NCBI GenBank assembly: GCA_963846475.1
Contig: CAWJVZ010000004.1
Coordinates: 3,534,001 to 3,598,000 of the forward strand
DNA length: 64,000 bases
Direction of reading: 5' to 3'
DNA from: DASWJZ01 sp963846475
GTDB taxonomy: Bacteria > Pseudomonadota > Alphaproteobacteria > Rhizobiales > Afifellaceae
The notes beneath the pieces were generated by a model. It was not told the DNA's origin. It worked only from the letters and a program-made list of their open reading frames with translations, and ran no database searches. Numbering within the stretch: position 1 is the first letter of the stretch; every line of letters begins with the position of its first letter. Below are positions 7,938-16,312 of the stretch, piece after piece. A program made the position numbers and the translations under genes.

Positions 7938-8681
7938 ATGACGCTCCCGCCTCAGGGAGTTGACATGTCGGCCCGCAAGGAAGTCGCCCGATACTGGGCA
8001 GCCCGCCAGGATCTGTTGTATTATCAGGTGGTCCGGGTGCTGGCGCAAGGATTGAGCAAAGAAGCGGCCTCCATACTCGATGTCGGTTCGGCCGCCTGCC
8101 CCTGCCTTGACTGGTTCCCGCATATAGAAAAGCGGGTCTCGGTCGATCTGTACAATCCTTATGACGGGCCGGGCGTCGTTCCCATCCGGGCAGATTTCCT
8201 GGAGTGGCAGCCCGAGCATGCCTTCGATGTCGTCACCTGCCTGCAGGTTCTGGAGCATGTGCCGCGAGCCGACCTGTTTGCGAAGAAACTTCTGGCGGCG
8301 GGGAGCGTCGTGGTCATCAGCGTTCCGTACAAATGGCCCGAGTGGAGAATGGGCTCGCACGTCCACGATCCCGTCGACCAGCAGAAGCTGCGGGATTGGT
8401 TCGGCAGGGCGCCCAATTTCGAATACCTCTGCAAGGAGGTGGTGGGAGATTCGCGCCGTCTGGTCCAGGTCTACGAGCGCCACGACGTGAGATGGCGTGA
8501 CCTGAGGGATCGCGCCTACAAGATCAAGCGGGTGAGCAGGGGCAAGCGGGTCGAAAAAATCGCGCCGGACAGCGGCATTCGCCCGGACGGCGCCGGCTGG
8601 CTGCCGAGCGGCGCGCTCACCGGATATCGCCGCCGATTGGCGTCGGCGCTGAAGCGGGCGGCGGCACGGCTCGATTCCTAG
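7938..8681 (+). CDS. Class I SAM-dependent methyltransferase
   Basis: 247 residues from ATG 7938 (GGGAGG five bases upstream); ATG 7965 with GGGAG is an equally fair start. Motif I is ASILDVGSAACPC, the acidic end of strand 2 is SVDLYNPYDG, and motif IV/post is FDVVTCLQVLEHV, the pattern of the methyltransferase 11/12 group. The C-terminal 70 residues are basic (YKIKRVSRGKR). The substrate cannot be read from sequence. It is divergent from the asparagine-synthase-like gene, with repeat R1 between them. Confidence 0.8.
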   Translation: MTLPPQGVDMSARKEVARYWAARQDLLYYQVVRVLAQGLSKEAASILDVGSAACPCLDWFPHIEKRVSVDLYNPYDGPGVVPIRADFLEWQPEHAFDVVTCLQVLEHVPRADLFAKKLLAAGSVVVISVPYKWPEWRMGSHVHDPVDQQKLRDWFGRAPNFEYLCKEVVGDSRRLVQVYERHDVRWRDLRDRAYKIKRVSRGKRVEKIAPDSGIRPDGAGWLPSGALTGYRRRLASALKRAAARLDS

Positions 8682-8740
8682 GCGCTGAAGAATCGCTGAT
8701 TGCGCTCACCGGCGGTGCCGCCCGGCGGAACCACGGGCGA

Positions 8741-8892
8741 GCAAGCCGCTAGAGGATGGCCTGTTCTGATCGGTTCGGCCAATGCTCGTTCTAGAGGATC
8801 GCATGTTCGGTCGATGTTCGGCATCGAGGATTCTTCCGGAAAACCGAATGGCAACGGGACCATATAGGGATTCCTTCATCTCGAACATCGCG
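8741..8892. repeat. Dispersed intergenic repeat R2, copy A
   Basis: A 152 bp block that aligns without gaps to the reverse complement of 30884-31035, with 129 of 152 positions identical by eye. Inside it, the segment starting CTAGAGGATGGCCTGTTC is followed by a similar one, CTAGAGGATCGCATGTTC, so the unit itself contains a diverged tandem repeat. Here it lies between the methyltransferase and uvrC, which end convergently. Confidence 0.85.
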
Positions 8893-8958
8893 CGCGGCAG
8901 CCACGCGGCAGCCGCGCGCGAGCGGCGCTGATTCGACGGCGGTGCCCGGCCGGCCGGC

Positions 8959-10953
8959 TCAGGCCGCCTGCTCGTGAAAATGGTCGAAGATCGCCTCGGC
9001 CATGCTGGCGGAGATGCCGTCGACGGTCATGAGATCCTCCACGGCGGCGCGGCTGACCGCCTTCGCCGTGCCGAAATGGCGGAGCAGAGCGCGTTTGCGC
9101 GACGGCCCGATCCCGGCGATCTCATCTAAGGGGTTGGCGTGCATCTCCTTTTTCCGCCGGATGCGATGCGAGCCGATGGCGAAGCGGTGCGCCTCGTCGC
9201 GCAGCCGCTGAATAAAATACAGCACGGCATCGCGATGCGGCAGCATGAAAGGCTCGCGGCCGGCCATGAAAAAGCTTTCCCGTCCGGCCTCGCGGTCGCG
9301 GCCCTTGGCCACCGAGACGACCGGCACCCCATCGATGCCGAGCTCGGCCAACACGCCGGCTACCGCAGCGAGCTGCGCCTTGCCGCCGTCCACCAGGACC
9401 AGATCGGGCCACGGCCCGAGCGTCTCGGCGCCGTCCTGAGCGGCCGCGCTGCGCGGCCCCGCTTCCTTGAGCAGCCGTGAGAAGCGCCGCCGCATCACCT
9501 CGCGCATCATCCCGTAATCGTCGCCCGGCGCGAGATCGGCCGAGCGGATGTTGAATTTCCGGTAGTGGCTCTTGGAAAAACCGTCGGGGCCGGCGACGAT
9601 CATTGCGCCGACCGCGTTGGTGCCCATCACGTGGCTGTTGTCGTAAACCTCGACGCGCCGCGGCGGCTCGGCCAGGCCGAGCACCTGACCGAGGCCGGCG
9701 AGCAGCCGCGCCTGGCTGGAGGTCTCGGCGATTTTCCTGCCGAGCGCCTCACGCGCATTGCTGAGCGCGTGCGCCACCAGCTCCTTCTTCTCGCCCCGCT
9801 GCGGCACCAGGATCTCGACGCGGTGCCCTGCCTTCTCGCAAAGCGCCCTGGCGAGCAGCTCGCGCTCCGCGAAATCCGTCGAGACCAGGATCAGCTTCGG
9901 CACCGGCTTGTCGTCGTAGAACTGCGCCAGAAACGACTCCAGCACGGTCGCCGCCTCGAAGCTTCTGTCGGCCTTGGGGAAATAGGCGCGGTTGCCCCAG
10001 TTCTGGCCGGTGCGGAAGAAGAACACCTGGATGCAGGTGACCCCGCCCTCCTGGTGGACAGCGAAGACGTCCGCTTCGTCGACGCCCTGCGGATTGATGC
10101 CCTGGTGAGATTGGATATGGGAGAGGGCGGCGAGGCGATCGCGGTAGGTGGCGGCGATCTCGAAGGCGAGTTCTGCCGACGCCGCGTCCATGCGCCGTGC
10201 CAGCGCCGCTTGTACCTCGCGATTGGCGCCGGAAAGGAACGCCTTCGCCTCGCCGACCAGCTTGCGGTAGTCGTCGAGGGCGATCTCGCCGGTGCACGGC
10301 GCCGAGCAGCGCTTGATCTGGTGCAGGAGGCAGGGCCGCGTGCGGCTTTCGTAGACGGAATCCGAGCAGGTGCGGATCAGGAATGCCTTCTGCAGCGCAT
10401 TGACGGTGCGGCCGACCGCGCCGGCGGAGGCGAACGGGCCGAAATAGCTGCCCTTTCGCTTGCGCGCGCCGCGATGCTTCATGATGGCCGGCGCCGGATG
10501 GTCCTCGGCGATCAGGATGTAGGGAAACGACTTGTCGTCGCGCAGAAGCACGTTGAAGCGCGGCCGCAGGCGCTTGATCAGGTTGGCTTCAAGGAGCAGC
10601 GCCTCGGTCTCGCTGCGCGTGCGCACGAAATCCATCGTCGCAGTCGCGCGGATCATGCGGGCGATGCGGCTGTTCTGGCCGGCGATGCGGGTATAGGACT
10701 GCACGCGCTTCTTAAGGCTGCGCGCCTTGCCGACATAGAGGACGCCGCCGTCCGCGCCGATCATCCGGTAGACGCCCGGCGCATTGGGCAGGTTCTTGCC
10801 GGCGGCGGCGATGGCCTCGGGGCCGGAGGCCGCCGGCTCCACCGGCTCCCAGGCGAGGTCCGGGCCGGATTCGGGCCGCAGCAGCTCGACCGGCTCCTCC
10901 GCTTCCGCCGGACGATCCGCCAGGTCCGCGCCTGCGTCGGGAGGCGTGCTCAG
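8959..10953 (-). CDS. uvrC: UvrABC excinuclease subunit C
   Basis: About 664 residues if begun at the CTG whose last two bases open the folB stop codon. UvrC makes both cuts in nucleotide excision repair. An N-terminal GIY-YIG domain (APGVYRMIGADGG, LYVGKARSLKKRV) is followed by a cysteine region (RPCLLHQIKRCSAPC), a UVR-type segment, the RNase H-like domain (VEVYDNSHVMGT, LVLVDGGKAQL) and C-terminal helix-hairpin-helix motifs (EIAGIGPSRKRALL). No ATG, GTG or TTG lies in frame with a good ribosome site before the GIY-YIG domain; AGAGGAAAGG lies six bases before the CTG. Third gene of the folM-folB-uvrC unit. Confidence 0.93.
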   Translation of the reverse strand: MSTPPDAGADLADRPAEAEEPVELLRPESGPDLAWEPVEPAASGPEAIAAAGKNLPNAPGVYRMIGADGGVLYVGKARSLKKRVQSYTRIAGQNSRIARMIRATATMDFVRTRSETEALLLEANLIKRLRPRFNVLLRDDKSFPYILIAEDHPAPAIMKHRGARKRKGSYFGPFASAGAVGRTVNALQKAFLIRTCSDSVYESRTRPCLLHQIKRCSAPCTGEIALDDYRKLVGEAKAFLSGANREVQAALARRMDAASAELAFEIAATYRDRLAALSHIQSHQGINPQGVDEADVFAVHQEGGVTCIQVFFFRTGQNWGNRAYFPKADRSFEAATVLESFLAQFYDDKPVPKLILVSTDFAERELLARALCEKAGHRVEILVPQRGEKKELVAHALSNAREALGRKIAETSSQARLLAGLGQVLGLAEPPRRVEVYDNSHVMGTNAVGAMIVAGPDGFSKSHYRKFNIRSADLAPGDDYGMMREVMRRRFSRLLKEAGPRSAAAQDGAETLGPWPDLVLVDGGKAQLAAVAGVLAELGIDGVPVVSVAKGRDREAGRESFFMAGREPFMLPHRDAVLYFIQRLRDEAHRFAIGSHRIRRKKEMHANPLDEIAGIGPSRKRALLRHFGTAKAVSRAAVEDLMTVDGISASMAEAIFDHFHEQAA

Positions 10954-11311
10954 CTCGAACCTTTCCTCTGTTCCAGGACGACGCCGACCGCCTCGCAATC
11001 GGGGTAGACATCGGGTTTGCGGGTCGACACTTTTGCGCGGACGACCGGGGCGCGCGCCAGCAGGCTCGCCATGATCGCGCGGCAGAGCGTCTCCTGCAGA
11101 TTGAAATGACCATCCCCCGCGATTCTTCAACCTCGTCGCGGATGCCGTCGTAGTCGAGCACCTCGTCGATCTCGTCGGCATGGTCTTGGGGCTGCGCGAT
11201 GTCGTATTCCAGGTCGATCAGGATGCGCTGCGGCGCGGCTTTTTCGGCCGCGTGAATGCCGATGCTCGCCTGCACCGAGAGGCCGCGGAAGAAATGCGTC
11301 ACAAAATTCAT
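10950..11311 (-). pseudogene. folB: Dihydroneopterin aldolase FolB, frameshifted
   Basis: Starting at ATG 11311, the frame reads MNFVTHFFRGLSVQASIGIH and on to VLDYDGIRDEVEESRG, the N-terminal half of FolB, which splits dihydroneopterin in folate synthesis. At the five-base C run on the plus strand (11114-11118) the frame is lost. Adding one G on the coding strand restores DGHFNLQETLCRAIMASLL and then KVSTRKPDVYPDCEAVGVVL, ending at the TGA at 10950. So one missing base in a homopolymer is the only defect. As folate synthesis is normally essential, a sequencing error is likely. ATG overlaps the upstream reductase stop. Confidence 0.8.
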
Positions 11312-12102
11312 CGGAATTTCTCCACGATCGCATCCTCGAGAAAGGCGATGTCGCGCGGCAGGTTCATCAGCGCCTGGCCGCCGTCGAGCGCCAGGATCTC
11401 GCCGTTCACCGATTCGGTCTCGGCTAAAAAGGATACGGCGCGGCAAATGTCCTCAAGGCCGACCGGCTGCCGCATCGGGTTGACGGCGTTGGTGCGGCCG
11501 AAATTTTCCGCGCTCTGCTCGCCGCTGATGAGCAGGACCGAAGGTGCGATGCCGCAGACGCGCACCAGCGGGGCAAGCGCCATGGCCAGCATTCTTGTCG
11601 CGCCGGCGAGGGCGAATTTCGCCACGGAATAGGAGAAATAATCGGCGTTCGGGGCAAAGATCTTGTTGTCCAGGAGATTGACCACAGCCGCGTTGCCGCC
11701 GTTTTGCTGTTTTTCCGCGTGCAGAGCCTGCGCCAGCAGGATCGGCGTCGCGGCGTTGACGGTGAAATGGTTTTGCAAATTGTCGGCCGTAACCGCGCCG
11801 GCTGCGTCGTAGGAAAATCTCGCGGCGCTGTTGACCAGGAGGGTGAGCGGCCGCTCCGCCTCCAGCGACCCGATCATCGCCACCGCTTCGTCCGGCCTGG
11901 CGAGGTCCGCGGCGAAAGTGCCGGCGGTCGCGCCGTCGCGCCGGAGCAATTCGGCAAGCTCCTCTGCCTCGGCGCGCGAGTTCTTGTAGTGGATGGTTAC
12001 CGCCCAGCCGGACGCAGCGAGATGGCGGGCGATCGCCGCGCCGACCCGCCGGCCGGCGCCGGTGACGAGCGCATGGCCGGGTTGCTGGTCCGTTGCGGCC
12101 AT
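11308..12102 (-). CDS. SDR pteridine reductase, FolM-like
   Basis: 264 residues. The cofactor loop VTGAGRRVGAAIA with its Arg-Arg pair is that of pteridine reductases (NADPH use) rather than ordinary SDRs. The active site is D145-Y158-xxx-K162, and the 13-residue step from Asp to Tyr equals that of PTR1 (D181, Y194, K198); the usual catalytic serine is absent. The expected reaction is reduction of dihydromonapterin or dihydrofolate to the tetrahydro form. It overlaps folB by four bases (ATGA), which strengthens a role in pterin/folate metabolism. Confidence 0.8.
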   Translation of the reverse strand: MAATDQQPGHALVTGAGRRVGAAIARHLAASGWAVTIHYKNSRAEAEELAELLRRDGATAGTFAADLARPDEAVAMIGSLEAERPLTLLVNSAARFSYDAAGAVTADNLQNHFTVNAATPILLAQALHAEKQQNGGNAAVVNLLDNKIFAPNADYFSYSVAKFALAGATRMLAMALAPLVRVCGIAPSVLLISGEQSAENFGRTNAVNPMRQPVGLEDICRAVSFLAETESVNGEILALDGGQALMNLPRDIAFLEDAIVEKFR

Positions 12103-12423
12103 TCACGCCTCGATCATGGCGTCGCCGGGCGCGGCGCGCTCCGGCCCGCGGCGGGGCTCTCCCAAAAATTCGAGCATCGGTCGGGCTCTCGATGATTCCG
12201 GCCGAAGCTTAGGCGCGGCGAGGGCACGGGCCAAGCTGCCGATCGCGGCACAAGCTGCAATTGTCGTTCCCGCGGCCCCCGGGCGGTCGACGAAAGGATC
12301 ATTCTTTCGCCCTCGTTTCGGCTTGGCCAGACCAAACTGGCAGCCCATCTAACCGGCCTGGAACAGGCGATCCGCGCCCCGCGTTGTCGACGCGGGACCC
12401 GCGGGTCCTTCGGGAGATTTGTG
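12103..12423. other. Divergent promoter region, folM-like / porin
   Basis: 321 bp between two divergent genes. It must hold the promoters of the fol-uvrC unit and of the outer membrane protein. I see no convincing gene, no clear consensus boxes and no strong hairpin. Confidence 0.4.
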
Positions 12424-13071
12424 ATGCGTTTTGGACTTCTGCTTGCCGCGACCGCACTGGGGTTTTCGGCCGCTCCGGCGCTCGCCGCCGATGTCGGCGC
12501 GCCCGAGCCGCTGCCGGTGCCCGAAGTCGTCGCCGCCGCCCCGGCCAACGACTGGACCGGCTTCTATCTCGGCGCCCTCCTTGGCTATTCCTGGGGCGAT
12601 GCCGACACCGATGACGACGACGCTGGCGATTTCAGCATCGACGGCGTGGACGGCGGCGCCTATGCCGGCGCCAACTGGCAGGCGGGCAATTTCGTCTTCG
12701 GCGCGGAAGCCGACCTGCTCCTTTCCGGCCTTGAGGACACCTCCGACGACCTCACGGTCGACCAAGGCCTGAACGGGTCGCTCCGCGCCCGCGCCGGCAT
12801 CGCGCTCGACCAGTTCCTCCTCTACGGCACCGGCGGCGCCGCGCTGACCAGCCTCGACGTCAGCGACGACGACGGTGGCCAGGAGGATGAGCTGTGGGGC
12901 TGGACCTTGGGCGCCGGCGCCGAGGCGATGGTGACGGACAACGTCACGGCGCGCGTGGAGTACCGCTACACCGACTACGAGGACAAGACTTTTAGCCTCG
13001 GCGGCGAGGACGACGTCGACACCGACTTCAGCACCCATTCGCTGCGCGCCGGCCTCGGCGTAAAATTCTGA
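12424..13071 (+). CDS. Omp25/RopB-like outer membrane beta-barrel protein
   Basis: 215 residues. The signal peptide (MRFGLLLAATALGFSAAPAL, cleavage after LAA) leads to a short proline-rich stretch and NDWTGFYLGALLGYSWG, the typical first strand of rhizobial Omp25/Omp31 porin-family barrels. Alternating strands follow, and the C-terminal residue is phenylalanine (LRAGLGVKF), the signal for BAM-mediated insertion. Acidic loops rich in aspartate (DADTDDDD, DVSDDDGG) are marked. GGGAG precedes the ATG. A strong terminator lies downstream, and a broken copy of its 3' end lies 430 bp further on. Confidence 0.88.
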   Translation: MRFGLLLAATALGFSAAPALAADVGAPEPLPVPEVVAAAPANDWTGFYLGALLGYSWGDADTDDDDAGDFSIDGVDGGAYAGANWQAGNFVFGAEADLLLSGLEDTSDDLTVDQGLNGSLRARAGIALDQFLLYGTGGAALTSLDVSDDDGGQEDELWGWTLGAGAEAMVTDNVTARVEYRYTDYEDKTFSLGGEDDVDTDFSTHSLRAGLGVKF

Positions 13072-13096
13072 TTCTTGGGGATCAGCGGAATGCGAA

Positions 13097-13124
13097 GCGC
13101 CCGGGCAAGCGCCCGGGCTTTATT
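13097..13124 (+). terminator. Rho-independent terminator of the porin gene
   Basis: GCCCGGG (13099-13105) pairs with CCCGGGC (13112-13118) over a six-base loop, followed by TTTATT. It begins 27 bp after the porin stop codon. Confidence 0.8.
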
Positions 13125-13188
13125 GTTGCGGCGTATCCTCTAAGGAGGTAGCCGCTCCCTAGGTGTGTTGCACCGTCTGCGGCCCGCG

Positions 13189-13476
13189 ATGACCAAGCTC
13201 GGACAGGACCTCATTCAGAGCGCCCATGAGGCGCTGGCCATCTCCAAGGGCGAGATGCCGGCGGCGCGCGTCGTCGAGAGCGGCGATGTCGACGTTGCAG
13301 CAATTCGCAAACGGCTGGGCCTTTCCCAGGCCCGCTTTGGAGCCCGTTTCAGCCTGTCTGCCGCCACGGTGCGGGACTGGGAGCAGCACCGCCGCAGCCC
13401 TGACAGGATTGCGCGGACCCTGCTGCGGGTCATAGAGCGGAGCCCTGAGGCGGTTGAGCAGGCCCTGGCCGGCTGA
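13189..13476 (+). CDS. HigA-like XRE helix-turn-helix protein
   Basis: 95 residues from ATG 13189. The order MTKLGQDLIQSAHEALAISK, then VAAIRKRLGLSQARFGARF, SAATVRDWEQHRRSPD and TLLRVIERSPEAVEQAL is that of antidote-type regulators paired with RelE/HigB toxins (Cro/C1-type HTH in the middle). No toxin gene is visible next to it. An AAGGAGG lies too far upstream for this ATG, so a GTG start at 13165 is also possible. It lies between the porin gene and a relic of the porin 3' end. Confidence 0.7.
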   Translation: MTKLGQDLIQSAHEALAISKGEMPAARVVESGDVDVAAIRKRLGLSQARFGARFSLSAATVRDWEQHRRSPDRIARTLLRVIERSPEAVEQALAG

Positions 13477-13503
13477 CTGAAGATCTGCTGCAAAACCACG
13501 CCG

Positions 13504-13697
13504 GTGAGGACGATACGCTGTGGGGCGGAGGGTCGGCGCCGGCGCCTAGGCGATGGTGACGGACAGCGTCACGGCGCGCGTCGAATACCGCTACACCGAT
13601 TACGAGGACAAGACTTTCAGGCTCGGCGATGAGGACGACGTCAACACTGACTTCAGCTACCCATTCGCTACGGGCCGGCCTCGGCGTGAAATTCTGA
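13504..13697 (+). pseudogene. Relic of the Omp25-like gene 3' end
   Basis: About 190 bp closely repeats the last 190 bp of the porin gene (12.88-13.07 kb), including GATGGTGACGGACA, TACCGCTACACCGA and GAGGACAAGACTTT, and ends in a near-identical GTGAAATTCTGA. A TAG falls inside the first conserved block and one extra base shifts the frame near the end, so it is not functional. It suggests a former tandem porin pair, reduced when the HigA-like segment came to lie between them. Confidence 0.8.
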
Positions 13698-13930
13698 TCT
13701 AAACTCCGAGCGCACAGCAATGCAGCCGGGCCAGGCGCCGGGGCTTTTCGCGAGCGGCTGCAAGGCGCCGCATCGCTACATACCAGCCGCCGGAACTCTT
13801 CTAGGTCAACTGACTACGCCTCCGAGCTCGAGGGCCGCACATCCTTTGCGATAGTTCGTACTTTGGTCTTGCCCAGCGTTGTGCAAGGTGTAATCTGCTT
13901 GCGTTAATAAAAGTTCAGGAGGGACAAAAT

Positions 13931-14249
13931 ATGAGCCATTTCCAGAATCTTGTTTGGTTTCGTTCTGGCCCTCGGTCTGCATCTCAGCGTTGCAAACGCT
14001 GCAGAAGGAGACATGTGCGGCGGAGTCGCCGAAGTCCTGTGCGGAACTGGGGAGTACTGTGACTATGAGGTGGGCCAGTGCCCGGAGGAAGTCGCAGATC
14101 TCGAAGGCGCGTGCAAGATTATCCCGGATGCATGCACTGCAGACGTTATGCCAGTCTGTGGATGCGACGGAATGACCTACAGCAATGCTTGTCAAGCGGC
14201 AATGGCAGGCGTGTCGATAAAGCAGGCGGGGGAGTGCCCGCCGAGATAG
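13931..14249 (+). CDS. Secreted Kazal-type protease inhibitor domain protein, start frameshifted
   Basis: The mature part has a cysteine-rich region (MCGGVAEVLCGTGEYC) and a Kazal-type domain with the hallmark PVCGCDGMTYSNAC. This domain blocks serine proteases in substrate-like fashion. The frame is open only from TTG 13950, which has no ribosome site. A strong AGGAGGGAC lies before ATG 13931, in another frame. Removing one C from GAGCCATT (13934-13941) joins them and gives MSISRILFGFVLALGLHLSV, a perfect signal peptide. So one inserted base probably breaks the start. A good terminator follows. Expected to act in the periplasm or outside the cell. Confidence 0.7.
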
Positions 14250-14276
14250 CCTCTGCAGAACCTGGATTACTCCTAA

Positions 14277-14303
14277 CCCCGCCTGAGTGGCGGGGTCTTT
14301 GTT
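14277..14303 (+). terminator. Rho-independent terminator of the Kazal gene
   Basis: CCCCGCC (14277-14283), loop TGAGT, GGCGGGG (14289-14295), then TCTTTGTTT. It starts 27 bp past the stop codon. Confidence 0.85.
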
Positions 14304-14666
14304 TGCAGCCGCGAAGGACGCGGAAAGGGCACGAGCGGTGACCACACAACCATCCACCCGATGCCGCAGACGATGCGACGCCGTTCGTTCTCGGACTCAC
14401 CGACAGGGCATTTGGAGCGCCGTTACGAGCGACCAGGTTGTGAGCGGCCGTATTCCTATCCAATGTTCAGCAGTGGAATGGCCAGCGGTCATTGGGAATT
14501 CTTAGGGGCCGGGTGAGCGAAATTGTGATTGTCATGCCCCAAGCCAGAGGCGACGATAAGCGATGGCGGGCATACGCTGGCTTGGAATGCGGCAGCGACG
14601 CCCGCAAAGTCTCGAGAGCGGTTCAAAGGTGCGCGGCAGCGCCGCTCCAGGAAGCATGGGCCTAAC
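14304..14666. other. Intergenic region before acyl-CoA ligase gene
   Basis: 363 bp between the terminator and the next start codon. It should contain the promoter of the acyl-CoA ligase/enoyl-CoA hydratase pair. I see no gene, repeat or clear promoter boxes. Confidence 0.4.
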
Positions 14667-16292
14667 ATGGCGCCGAACATTTACGACGTCGGGCTCGACA
14701 AGAACCCGGCCAATCATCAGCCGCTGACGCCGCTGACGTTCCTGGAGCGGGCCGCCGACATTTTTCCCGATAGAACTGCCGTGGTGCACGGATCGATGCT
14801 GTGGACTTACCGCGAACTGCGATCGCGATCGCGCCGCCTCGGTTCGGCGCTGGCGCGGTGGGGGATTGGCCGCGGCGACACGATTGCGGTGATGCTGGCG
14901 AATACTCCTGCCATGGTCGAGTGCCATTACGGCGTGCCGATGTGCGGCGCGGTGCTGAACGCGCTGAACACCCGGCTCGACGCGGCGACGCTCGCCTTTA
15001 TCCTCGATCACGGCGAGGCGAAGGTGCTGATCACCGACCGGGAATTCGCCAAAACCATCAAGGAGGCGCTGGCGCTCGCCAGCGTCACGCCGCTCGTCGT
15101 CGATTACGACGATCCCGCATTCCCGCAGGAAGGGGAGTTTTTGGGCTCGATCGGGTACGAAGCGTTCTTGGCGGAGGGCGATGAGGATTATCTCGGCGGC
15201 TTTCCCCTCGACGAGTGGGACGCGATCGCGCTGAACTACACCTCGGGGACGACGGCGGACCCGAAAGGCGTCGTCTACCACCACCGCGGCGCCTACCTGC
15301 TGGCGCTGGGCAACGTGGTCACCTGCGGCATGCCCAAGCATGCCGTCTATCTCTGGACGCTGCCGATGTTCCACTGCAACGGCTGGTGTTTTCCCTGGAC
15401 GATGTCGGCCATCGCCGGCACGCATGTCTGCCTCCGCGCGGTGCGCGCCGGGCCGATCCATCAGGCGATCGCCGAGCGCGGCGTGACACACATGTCCGGG
15501 GCGCCGATCGTCATGTCGATCATCCTGCAGGCCGACGCGAGGGAGCGACGGCCGATCGACAGGCCGGTGACGTTCCTCACCGCCGCGGCGCCGCCGCCGG
15601 AGGCGGTGCTCAGCGCAATGAAGGAGGCAGGCTTCGCCGTTACGCATCTCTACGGCTTGACGGAGACCTACGGCCCCGCTGTCGTGAACGAATGGAATTC
15701 GGACTGGGACGCGCTCCCCGCGTCGGAGTGGGCCACCAAGAAGGCGCGCCAGGGCGTGCGCTATTTGCCGCTCGAGGGCCTCGACGTGATGGATCCCGAG
15801 ACGATGGCCCCGGTGCCTGCCGACGGAGAATCGCTGGGGGAGGTGATGTTCCGCGGCAACGTGGTGATGAAGGGCTATTTGAAGAACCCGACGGCAACGG
15901 ATCAGGCCTTTGCCGGCGGCTGGTTCCATTCGGGCGACCTCGGCGTGAAGCACGCCGACGGCTATATCCAGCTGAAAGACCGGTCGAAGGACATCATCAT
16001 ATCGGGCGGCGAGAACGTCTCGTCGATCGAGGTGGAAGAAGCGCTCTACAAGCATCCGGCGGTGCAGGCGGCCGCGGTGGTCGCCAAGCCCGACGAGAAA
16101 TGGGGGGAGACGCCCTGCGCCTTCATCGAGCTTAAGGCAGGCGCGACGGCAACCGAGGCCGAGCTGGCCGGGTGGTGCAGGCAGCACCTTGCCGCCTACA
16201 AGTGTCCGCGCCACTTCGTGTTCGCGGAACTGCCGCGGACGTCGACCGGAAAGATCCAGAAATTCAAGCTTCGCGAGATGGCGAAGGCGTGA
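14667..16292 (+). CDS. Acyl-CoA synthetase (AMP-binding family)
   Basis: 541 residues from ATG 14667; an upstream extension in the same frame is not family-like. The ATP-binding P-loop YTSGTTADPKGVVYHH, the A5 motif YGLTETYGP, the A7 HSGDLGVKHADGYI, the A8 IIISGGENVSSIEVEE and the A10 lysine in TSTGKIQKFKLRE are all present. The family joins a carboxylic acid to CoA by an acyl-AMP intermediate. The sequence resembles the group containing DmdB-type (methylmercaptopropionate) and medium-chain ligases; the exact substrate is unknown. The enoyl-CoA hydratase gene begins 20 bp downstream. Confidence 0.85.
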   Translation: MAPNIYDVGLDKNPANHQPLTPLTFLERAADIFPDRTAVVHGSMLWTYRELRSRSRRLGSALARWGIGRGDTIAVMLANTPAMVECHYGVPMCGAVLNALNTRLDAATLAFILDHGEAKVLITDREFAKTIKEALALASVTPLVVDYDDPAFPQEGEFLGSIGYEAFLAEGDEDYLGGFPLDEWDAIALNYTSGTTADPKGVVYHHRGAYLLALGNVVTCGMPKHAVYLWTLPMFHCNGWCFPWTMSAIAGTHVCLRAVRAGPIHQAIAERGVTHMSGAPIVMSIILQADARERRPIDRPVTFLTAAAPPPEAVLSAMKEAGFAVTHLYGLTETYGPAVVNEWNSDWDALPASEWATKKARQGVRYLPLEGLDVMDPETMAPVPADGESLGEVMFRGNVVMKGYLKNPTATDQAFAGGWFHSGDLGVKHADGYIQLKDRSKDIIISGGENVSSIEVEEALYKHPAVQAAAVVAKPDEKWGETPCAFIELKAGATATEAELAGWCRQHLAAYKCPRHFVFAELPRTSTGKIQKFKLREMAKA

Positions 16293-16312
16293 GTTACGCG
16301 GGGGCAGACAGG

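Noticed and set aside
8678..8863. Similar peptides encoded in both R2 repeat copies (PEESSMPN / PEKSSMPN region)
   Set aside because: Most base differences change the amino acid, there is no ribosome site and no common frame end; the repeat is better read as non-coding.
14532..16214. 560-codon reverse frame opposite the acyl-CoA ligase
   Set aside because: Mirror of a gene with all motifs of the AMP-binding family; the reverse protein is His/Arg-rich with no motif.
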